A DNA stretch of 5,799 bases from an uncultured Eubacteriales bacterium (GTDB taxonomy: Bacteria > Bacillota_A > Clostridia > Christensenellales > Aristaeellaceae): the NCBI GenBank assembly GCA_900553645.1, contig USEE01000108.1, forward strand, positions 1 through 5,799. The letters run 5' to 3'. Shown in pieces: positions 1 through 4,542 of this stretch (positions are counted from its first letter, which is position 1; each line of letters starts with the position of its first letter). Under the pieces are notes generated by a model that had not been told where the DNA came from, ran no database searches, and was given only the letters and a program-made list of their open reading frames with translations. A program made the position numbers and the translations under genes.

Positions 1-21
1 GGAGATGTGTATAAGAGACAG
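1..21. other. Nextera transposon adapter remnant (library artefact)
   Basis: Bases 3-21 are the 19-base Tn5 mosaic end used in Nextera libraries, AGATGTGTATAAGAGACAG. The preceding GG agrees with the Read-2 version of the adapter, which reads CGG before the mosaic end. This is synthetic sequence left on the contig end, not genomic DNA. Translated from base 5 it gives MCIRDR, a peptide known to appear at the start of spurious proteins predicted from untrimmed Nextera assemblies. Genomic sequence begins at about base 22. Confidence 0.97.
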
Positions 22-443
22 ACATAAGCCTTGCCTATTCGTTCGGCATAGGCGCGGTACTGGGCGGTATGCTGCTGCTGTTCGGCGACAAGTTCCTCAT
101 GCTGTTCACCACCGACCCGGAGGTCGTACAGATGGGCATGGACAGGCTGTGGGTTATGGGCTTTTCATATGCGTTCTCGGCATTTATGGACTGCACAATC
201 GCGGCTTCGCGCGGCATAGGCAAGAGCGCGGTGCCCACTGCCATCGTAATAATGGGCTCGTGCGTGTTCCGCGTGGTATGGGTGTATACCGTGTTCGCGT
301 ACTTCCATACGATAATGTCGCTGTACCTGCTGTACATATTCTCGTGGAGCATTACCGCGATTGCCGAAATCATCTACTTCCGTTACAGCTATCGTCAGAA
401 GATCGCCGAACTGCCGCCCGAGGGCGCGCAGACAGCGGCCTAA
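22..443 (+). CDS. MATE-family efflux transporter, C-terminal part (5'-truncated)
   Basis: The 3' end of a gene for a multidrug and toxin extrusion (MATE) transporter, an inner-membrane antiporter that usually couples Na+ or H+ entry to export of cationic drugs or metabolites. The visible 139 residues read in frame from base 24 to the TAA at 441-443. They hold about four hydrophobic segments (residues about 1-21, 42-61, 69-92 and 97-119) and end in a short polar tail. Family-like features are FTTDPEV after the first helix (28-34), ASRGIGKSAVP (61-71) before the next, and the G-S-C-x-x-R-x-x-W pattern (78-86). MATE proteins are normally about 450 residues, so roughly two thirds is missing upstream, cut by the contig end. 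The ATG at 69 is internal, because the frame is open and homologous-looking before it. Substrate cannot be told. The gene converges on comM and is followed by a hairpin terminator. Confidence 0.85.
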
Positions 444-452
444 ACCTGAATC

Positions 453-508
453 AAATGAAAACGAGGGTATGCACATTGACTTAGAATGGCATATCCTCGC
501 TTGTTTTT
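453..508. terminator. Probable bidirectional intrinsic terminator between convergent genes
   Basis: An 11-bp stem pairs 462-472 (CGAGGGTATGC) with 489-499 (GCATATCCTCG), with one G·U pair in the + transcript. Past a bulged A at 473 it is extended by CATT (474-477) pairing with AATG (485-488), leaving a 7-base loop. On the + strand it is followed by CTTGTTTTTAT, a U-tract suited to ending the MATE transcript. In the opposite direction the stem (with one A·C mismatch) is followed by TTTTCATTT, so it can also end the comM transcript. It lies wholly between the two stop codons at 443 and 538. Confidence 0.85.
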
Positions 509-537
509 ATATGTGTAGGGGAAAAGGCATATGCGTA

Positions 538-2070
538 TCAGGTATTCCAATACTTGCCGTCCAATGAGCGATACTGTACCGCCTCAGCCACATGCGTTTC
601 GGTTATATCGCCGCCGCCCGCAAGGTCGGCTATCGTGCGCGCCACCTTCAGCACGCGCGTGTAGCCGCGAGAGGAGAGGCGCATCATCTCGGCGGCGCTG
701 GTGAGCAGCTGATTTGCGCTGGGTGTAAGCTTGCAATACTTTTCAAACATGCGCGCCGTAAGCTGTGCGTTGCAGGTTATGCCTTCCTTTGCATAGCGCT
801 TTATCTGAATCTGCCGCGCCGCGTTCACGCGCTCGCGTATCTTTGCGGATGGCTCCTCGGCGGACTTCATTGCGATCTGCGTCACGGGCACGGACTCGAC
901 CTCGATCTGTATATCTATTCTGTCCAGCAGCGGCCCCGACACCTTGTTGCGGTAGCGCCTTACGTCGGATGCGGAGCAGCGGCACTCATGCGTGCGCGAG
1001 CCGTAATAGCCGCACGGGCAGGGGTTCATCGAGCATATCAGCATCAGCCGCGCCGGATACACCGCGTGCGCATGTGCGCGCGTGATAGTGACCGAGCCGT
1101 CCTCAAGCGGCTGACGGAGCGCTTCCAGCACTGCGCGCGGGTATTCGGGCAGCTCGTCTAAAAACAGCACGCCCCGGTGCGCCTTGCTGATCTCGCCTGG
1201 CATGGCGTTCGCGCCGCCGCCCACTATCGATACCGCCGACGCGGTGTGGTGCGGCGCGCAGAACGGCCGCGCCGTCATGAGCCCGCCGCCGCGGTTTGTG
1301 CCCGCGACCGAGTGTATGCGCGTGACCTCAAGCGCCTCCTCAAACGTCATATCGGGCAGTATCGAGGGCAGACAGCGCGCCAGCATCGTCTTGCCCGAGC
1401 CGGGTTCGCCCACCATGATTACGTTGTGCGAACCTGCCGCCGCGATTTCCAATGCGCGCTTTGCGGCGCGCTGGCCGTGCACGTCCGCAAAGTCGCTGGA
1501 GTATTCGCGCGCGCTTATCAGGTCGTCATACGTGCTTGCCGCCAGCGGCTTGATCGGCCTTGTGCCGTTTAAGCAATCCATCACGTCGGCAATCGTATCG
1601 ACCGGGATTATGTCGATGCCGCTTATGCAGCGCGCCTCGTCGGCATTGCCGCGCGGCAGTATCAGGCGCTTGTAGCCCAACTCGCGCGCCGCAATCGCCA
1701 TGGGCAGCGCGCCGTTTATCATGTTGACCGCGCCGCTTAGCGCCAGCTCGCCCGACATCATCACACCGTCCAGCGAAGATTGGCTGATCGCCTCGGCGCA
1801 CACCAGCACGCCCACCGCGATGGGCAGATCGAACGAGGGGCCTTCCTTTTTCATGTCGGCGGGCGCAAGGTTGATCGTGTAGTGGCCGACCGGGTACTCC
1901 ATGCCGCTGTTGCGCAGCGCCGAGCGCACGCGCTCGCGGCTCTCCTTGACCGACGCGTCGGGCAGCCCCACCACGTCGAAGCCCGGCATACCGCCGCTGC
2001 GATCCACCTCGACCGCTACCGGAAAGCCGTTTATGCCGCTTATGCCCAGACTCATGACTCTGGCAAGCAT
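538..2070 (-). CDS. comM: YifB/ComM-family Mg chelatase-like AAA+ ATPase
   Basis: A cytoplasmic AAA+ protein of the YifB/ComM family. In Vibrio cholerae ComM is a hexameric helicase that drives branch migration as transforming DNA is integrated; other YifB proteins are annotated only as Mg chelatase-like. The 510 residues match the usual family length. An N-terminal ChlI-type domain (about 15-140) opens with MLARVMSLGISGINGFPV and contains GLPDASVKESRERVRSAL. The ATPase domain (about 185-390) has Walker A GEPGSGKT (221-228), Walker B VLFLDE (301-306), MNPCPCGY (348-355) and GPLLDRIDI (379-387). Cys351/353 and Cys363/365 form the paired CPC...CRC cysteines common in this family, perhaps binding metal. 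A helical Mg-chelatase C-terminal domain follows (about 410-505). The ATG at 2070 is chosen because GGGAGGAG lies 5 bases upstream; a TTG at 2085 is in frame but overlaps that site and would add a non-family MGGDT. Transcribed alone, divergent from the isomerase gene. Confidence 0.95.
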   Translation of the reverse strand: MLARVMSLGISGINGFPVAVEVDRSGGMPGFDVVGLPDASVKESRERVRSALRNSGMEYPVGHYTINLAPADMKKEGPSFDLPIAVGVLVCAEAISQSSLDGVMMSGELALSGAVNMINGALPMAIAARELGYKRLILPRGNADEARCISGIDIIPVDTIADVMDCLNGTRPIKPLAASTYDDLISAREYSSDFADVHGQRAAKRALEIAAAGSHNVIMVGEPGSGKTMLARCLPSILPDMTFEEALEVTRIHSVAGTNRGGGLMTARPFCAPHHTASAVSIVGGGANAMPGEISKAHRGVLFLDELPEYPRAVLEALRQPLEDGSVTITRAHAHAVYPARLMLICSMNPCPCGYYGSRTHECRCSASDVRRYRNKVSGPLLDRIDIQIEVESVPVTQIAMKSAEEPSAKIRERVNAARQIQIKRYAKEGITCNAQLTARMFEKYCKLTPSANQLLTSAAEMMRLSSRGYTRVLKVARTIADLAGGGDITETHVAEAVQYRSLDGKYWNT

Positions 2071-2075
2071 CGTAT

Positions 2076-2083
2076 CTCCTCCC
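2076..2083 (-). promoter_or_regulatory. comM ribosome binding site
   Basis: On the minus strand this reads GGGAGGAG, 5 bases before the ATG at 2070-2068. It decides the start: the alternative TTG at 2085 would lie at the 5' edge of this site and would have no site of its own. Confidence 0.9.
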
Positions 2084-2106
2084 AAAATGTGTAAACACTA
2101 TAATAC

Positions 2107-2135
2107 ATTATATTATGAAACCGTGCGCGCGTCAA
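2107..2135 (-). promoter_or_regulatory. SigA-type promoter for comM
   Basis: On the minus strand TTGACG (2135-2130) is followed by a 17-base spacer and a perfect TATAAT (2112-2107). Transcription should begin near base 2100, giving a leader of about 30 bases that contains the comM ribosome binding site. Five of six -35 positions and all six -10 positions match the consensus, so a strong housekeeping promoter is expected. No operator is obvious. Confidence 0.85.
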
Positions 2136-2165
2136 TTGTACGCCGCATATAAAAAATATGCTTTA

Positions 2166-2182
2166 TCGGCAGGAATTGCCGA
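2166..2182. repeat. 6-bp inverted repeat in the isomerase leader region
   Basis: TCGGCA (2166-2171) and TGCCGA (2177-2182) are perfect inverted copies separated by GGAAT. The repeat lies in the intergenic region about 75 bases upstream of the isomerase start. It could be an operator for a dimeric regulator or a small RNA hairpin; nothing in the sequence decides between these, and it may be chance. No good promoter for the isomerase gene is visible: the best guess, TTGTAC (2136-2141) with TATGCT (2157-2162), has only a 15-base spacer. Confidence 0.35.
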
Positions 2183-2246
2183 ATGCGTGTCGTACTTAAT
2201 CAGCATGGTCTTTACGAAAAGTCAAAACAGGCGTGTGCGGACATAT

Positions 2247-2251
2247 GGAGG
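2247..2251 (+). promoter_or_regulatory. Isomerase gene ribosome binding site
   Basis: GGAGG lies 7 bases before the ATG at 2259. It fixes the start there rather than at the in-frame ATG at 2115, which lies in the AT-rich stretch overlapping the comM promoter and has no such site. Confidence 0.9.
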
Positions 2252-2258
2252 TAAAGAT

Positions 2259-3098
2259 ATGCAGGTTGTAACTTCTATAAATTGTTTTTATGATGCAGCG
2301 TTCAGGGCTCCGGTTGAGGAGCAGATTACCCGGCTGTACGACGCGGGATTCCGCGCGCTGGATATGAACTTCTGGGACTGGTGTCACGACCCGCAGTCAC
2401 CGTTCGTGGCCGAGGACTGGCAGGATTGGATGGGCCGCATTGCCGACACCGCCGCGCGGCTGAACATTAAATTCGTTCAGGCGCACGCGCATGTGTACAA
2501 TTTCTACCGCGAGCCGGACGCGCTGGACAAGTACGAGCTGCTGCGCCGTTCGCTGGAGGGCGCGGCGATGCTGAACATACCGTGGGTGGTGTTCCATCCC
2601 AGCCGTATGCCCGAAATGTCCGAGGACGAGACTATAAAGGGCAATGTGGAGTACTTCAAGCCCTTTGTAAAGCTGGCCGAGGAGCTGCACACCGGCATAG
2701 CGCTTGAAAACATGTCGCGCGAGGATCACGGCTTTATCTATGGCCGTCAGCTGGCGCGCCTTATCGACGAATTGGACAGCCCCGCGGTTGGCGCGTGCTG
2801 GGACACAGGCCATGCGCATCTGGCGGGCGTGAACCAGACCGAAAACCTGCGCGCGCTGGGCGGCAGGCTAAAGGCGCTGCACGTACAGGACAGCGACGGC
2901 CGCACCGACCAGCATACCGCGCCGTTCTTCGGCACGATCGACTGGGACGAGATGATGGGCGCGTTGAAGGAGATCGGCTATCCCGGCCCGTTCACGTTCG
3001 AGGCGCACAATATCGTGCGGCGCGTACCTGAAAGCTGCCGTGCGACGGCGGCAAAGCTGCTGTACGAAATCGGCGTGGCGCTGGCGGGCGACAGGTAA
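2259..3098 (+). CDS. Sugar phosphate isomerase/epimerase-family TIM-barrel protein
   Basis: A 279-residue protein of the xylose isomerase-like TIM-barrel family (AP endonuclease 2 fold), which interconverts sugars or sugar acids with a divalent metal ion in the cytoplasm. The expected metal ligands fall in order at family-like spacing: Glu150 in IALENM (147-152), Asp182 in CWDTGHAH (180-187), His208 in ALHVQDSDGR (206-215) and Glu248 in FTFEAH (245-250). This spacing closely resembles the Glu-Asp-His-Glu set of D-tagatose 3-epimerase. His185 and Arg215 are plausible substrate-binding residues. GTIDWDEMMGAL (225-236) is also typical. Length fits the family's usual 260-300. The frame runs 48 codons further upstream, but that extension is basic, unlike the family, and lacks a ribosome binding site. 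The substrate cannot be deduced: no kinase, transporter or dehydrogenase lies alongside. It is flanked by comM (divergent) and dprA (same strand, own promoter), so it is probably a single-gene unit. Confidence 0.85.
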   Translation: MQVVTSINCFYDAAFRAPVEEQITRLYDAGFRALDMNFWDWCHDPQSPFVAEDWQDWMGRIADTAARLNIKFVQAHAHVYNFYREPDALDKYELLRRSLEGAAMLNIPWVVFHPSRMPEMSEDETIKGNVEYFKPFVKLAEELHTGIALENMSREDHGFIYGRQLARLIDELDSPAVGACWDTGHAHLAGVNQTENLRALGGRLKALHVQDSDGRTDQHTAPFFGTIDWDEMMGALKEIGYPGPFTFEAHNIVRRVPESCRATAAKLLYEIGVALAGDR

Positions 3099-3115
3099 AT
3101 ATTTTGAGTAAGGTC

Positions 3116-3145
3116 ATGGCGGCGGTGCATCTGCATTGCCGCCAT
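3116..3145 (+). terminator. GC-rich hairpin after the isomerase gene, probable terminator
   Basis: ATGGCGGCGGTGC (3116-3128) pairs with GCATTGCCGCCAT (3133-3145) over 13 bp, including two G·U pairs, around a 4-base ATCT loop. It begins 18 bases after the isomerase stop codon. The following sequence, ATATAATGTAG, is a poor U-tract, so termination may be inefficient or the hairpin may mainly protect the mRNA 3' end. Confidence 0.55.
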
Positions 3146-3171
3146 ATATAATGTAGAGTGTGCGCCCAAAA

Positions 3172-3179
3172 CCTGCGAA
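3172..3179. repeat. CCTGCGAA direct repeat, left copy
   Basis: This 8-base word recurs exactly at 3263-3270. The two copies bracket an 83-base segment that contains the nested inverted repeats at 3184-3245. The arrangement resembles a short inserted element with a target duplication, but an 8-base match over this distance can arise by chance and the bracketed segment lacks terminal inverted repeats at its edges. Confidence 0.3.
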
Positions 3180-3183
3180 ACGC

Positions 3184-3245
3184 TCGATTTCAGGCGGGAT
3201 TGAGCCGGCTTTGAGCCGCAGATTCCGCCATCTGCCTTAAATCGA
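3184..3245. repeat. Nested and overlapping inverted repeats upstream of the dprA promoter
   Basis: Several complementary arms overlap here. The outer arms are TCGATTT (3184-3190) and AAATCGA (3239-3245). The middle arms are GGCGGGAT (3193-3200) and ATTCCGCC (3222-3229), with one G·T pair. The inner hairpin is CGGCT-TTG-AGCCG (3206-3218). These three can form together as one long imperfect stem. A fourth pair, GCAGAT (3218-3223) and ATCTGC (3230-3235), is perfect with a 6-base loop, but it uses bases of the middle stem and so excludes it. TGAGCCG is also directly repeated (3201-3207 and 3212-3218). No ORF is credible here. It may be a structured RNA, a transcription barrier or a degenerate repeat element; its role is unknown. 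Confidence 0.45.
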
Positions 3246-3262
3246 TAAAAAGACTTTTATAG

Positions 3263-3270
3263 CCTGCGAA
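3263..3270. repeat. CCTGCGAA direct repeat, right copy
   Basis: Exact second copy of the word at 3172-3179, lying 26 bases before the dprA -35 box. See the left copy for interpretation and its limits. Confidence 0.3.
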
Positions 3271-3295
3271 TTTTCCGCTTGCAACAAGCTCTAAG

Positions 3296-3324
3296 TTGTC
3301 AATTCGCCGGACATGTGCTAATAT
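3296..3324 (+). promoter_or_regulatory. Extended -10 SigA promoter for dprA-topA
   Basis: TTGTCA (3296-3301), a 17-base spacer and TAATAT (3319-3324), with TG at 3316-3317 one base before the -10 box, give an extended -10 promoter. Transcription should start near 3331, about 30 bases before dprA. A shifted -10, TATAGT (3322-3327), is less likely because its spacer would be 20 bases. This promoter should also serve topA. Confidence 0.75.
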
Positions 3325-3343
3325 AGTATAAAGCGCACCTCGA

Positions 3344-3350
3344 AGGGAGG
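3344..3350 (+). promoter_or_regulatory. dprA ribosome binding site
   Basis: AGGGAGG lies 10 bases before the GTG at 3361. The site is strong but the spacer is at the long end, and the start codon is GTG, so translation may be somewhat restrained. No in-frame ATG lies between the site and this GTG. Confidence 0.85.
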
Positions 3351-3360
3351 CGAAAGCGGC

Positions 3361-4500
3361 GTGGAATATTCGCAAAGACAGCGCAAGCATTTGTGGCTGT
3401 ACGCATTCGTATGCCCTGCGATAGACAGGTTTTCGCGCATAGTGCAAAAAATCGCGCCGCCCGAAGAAATATTCGACAGCCCGCCCGACGCGCTGAAAAA
3501 GTATGTGAGCGAGGAAGCCATCGCAAAAATGCGCGCTTACAACAGCGAAAGCTATATCGACGCGATGCTGGACAAGCTCCGCACGCGCGGCATCGACTTT
3601 ATATGCCGCGGCGATGACGACTATCCCGACAGCTTTGAGGAAGTATCGGACATAATCGTGCCGCCCGAGGTGATTTTCCTGCGCGGCGCGCGCGAACTGC
3701 CCGGCAAACGCGCGCTGGGCGTAGTGGGCACGCGCTCCAGCACAGCCGAAGGCGAACGCATCGCGCATGACTTTGCGCGCGAGTTTGCAGAATATGACAT
3801 AACCACCGTGACCGGCATGGCGTTGGGCATAGACTCCGCCGCGACGCAGGGCGCGCTGGACGGCGGCGGCCGCGTGGTGGGCGTACTGGGCTGCGGCGTG
3901 GACGTGCCTTACCCGGCTGACAATCAGACGCTGGTGAAACGTATGCTGGATAACGGCGGCACGCTCATGTCTGAGTATTTGCCCGGCACTCAGCCTAACC
4001 CGTTCTACTTTCCGATACGCAACCGGGTTATAGCGGCCATGTGCAAAGGCTCCTTAATTATACAGGCGCCCAGGCGTTCGGGCGCGCTCAATACAGCCAC
4101 GCACGCGCTTAACTGCGGCCGGGACGTGTTCGTCGTGCCCGGTTCGATACTCGATCCCAAATTCGCGGGGTCGAACGCACTGCTGCGCGACGGCGAGATA
4201 CCGGCGCTGTGTGCACGCGACGTTATGGAGATAAGCGGGCTTGTGAGGCGTGAAGTCAAGGGTGCGCGGCGCGAACCTAAGCCTGAAACGAAGCCTAAAG
4301 CCATTCAAACATCGCTCACCGATGACGAACTGAGCGTGGTAATGCTGGTGCGTGAACGCGAATTTTCGTTCGATGAAATTACTTCCGAGACCGGGTTTGA
4401 CGCGGCGCGGCTAAATTCGGTCTTGACAATGCTCAAAATTAAGGGAATAATAGATGAAACCACGGGTAAGCATTACAGAATAAGCGGCGGAGCGGATTAA
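3361..4500 (+). CDS. dprA: DNA-processing protein DprA
   Basis: DprA (Smf) binds single-stranded DNA entering during natural transformation and loads RecA on it; many species that are not known to transform keep the gene. The 379 residues include an N-terminal helical SAM-like region (about 1-75), the Rossmann-like DprA core (about 80-290) and a C-terminal winged-helix domain (about 316-375) of the sort many DprA proteins carry. Core motifs are VGTRSST (122-128), TGMALGIDSAATQGAL (151-166), VVGVLGCGVDVPYPADN (172-188), MSEYLPGTQPNPF (203-215), FPIRNRVIAA (217-226), GRDVFVVPG (253-261) and GSNALLRDGE (270-279). Three positions differ from the pattern I expect: Thr162 for the usual His of AAH, Gln235 for the Glu of VVEA, and Asn244 in SGALNTA where SGxLITA is usual. 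A Lys/Glu/Pro-rich linker (about 298-315) precedes the winged helix. The start is GTG. topA follows 42 bases later. Confidence 0.95.
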   Translation: MEYSQRQRKHLWLYAFVCPAIDRFSRIVQKIAPPEEIFDSPPDALKKYVSEEAIAKMRAYNSESYIDAMLDKLRTRGIDFICRGDDDYPDSFEEVSDIIVPPEVIFLRGARELPGKRALGVVGTRSSTAEGERIAHDFAREFAEYDITTVTGMALGIDSAATQGALDGGGRVVGVLGCGVDVPYPADNQTLVKRMLDNGGTLMSEYLPGTQPNPFYFPIRNRVIAAMCKGSLIIQAPRRSGALNTATHALNCGRDVFVVPGSILDPKFAGSNALLRDGEIPALCARDVMEISGLVRREVKGARREPKPETKPKAIQTSLTDDELSVVMLVREREFSFDEITSETGFDAARLNSVLTMLKIKGIIDETTGKHYRISGGAD

Positions 4501-4530
4501 TACCGCACGGCCGCGCTTTTACGATATTTT

Positions 4531-4535
4531 GGAGG
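4531..4535 (+). promoter_or_regulatory. topA ribosome binding site
   Basis: GGAGG lies 7 bases before the ATG at 4543. The 42-base gap after dprA contains no intrinsic terminator or recognisable promoter, which supports co-transcription. Confidence 0.88.
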
Positions 4536-4542
4536 TCGGCTA

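Noticed and set aside
5..484. Plus-strand frame of 159 codons beginning MCIRDR
   Set aside because: It starts inside the synthetic adapter and runs in a different frame from the MATE transporter, which has clear membrane-protein character over the same bases.
592..2094. Long plus-strand frames opposite comM (for example 592-1161, 1177-1572, 1184-1675 and 1780-2094)
   Set aside because: Their Arg/Ala/His-rich products are what G+C-rich coding DNA gives in antisense, and comM explains the region completely with family motifs.
1526..2098. Minus-strand 190-codon frame overlapping the start of comM
   Set aside because: It is an out-of-frame shadow of the comM N-terminal domain with an Arg/Gly/Ala-rich product and no recognisable domain.
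2099..2104. TATAAT on the plus strand as an isomerase -10 box
   Set aside because: The bases 17-18 upstream (CTCCTC/TCTCCT) are the complement of the comM ribosome binding site and do not resemble a -35 box.
2115..2258. 48-codon N-terminal extension of the isomerase gene
   Set aside because: It has no ribosome binding site, overlaps the comM promoter, resembles no family N-terminus, and is followed by a well-placed GGAGG and ATG at 2259.
3147..3152. TATAAT just after the isomerase hairpin as a promoter
   Set aside because: The expected -35 position falls inside the hairpin and reads GGTGCA; the TTGTCA-N17-TAATAT site at 3296-3324 is far better placed for dprA.
3190..3768. Minus-strand 192-codon frame across the dprA start and leader
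   Set aside because: It is antisense to dprA, crosses the dprA promoter and hairpin region, and shows no recognisable domain or ribosome binding site.
4503..4520. GC-rich palindrome CGGCCG followed by TTTT between dprA and topA as a terminator
   Set aside because: The self-complementary core leaves no room for a loop, and the flanking pairs are interrupted by a mismatch, so a stable RNA hairpin is not expected.
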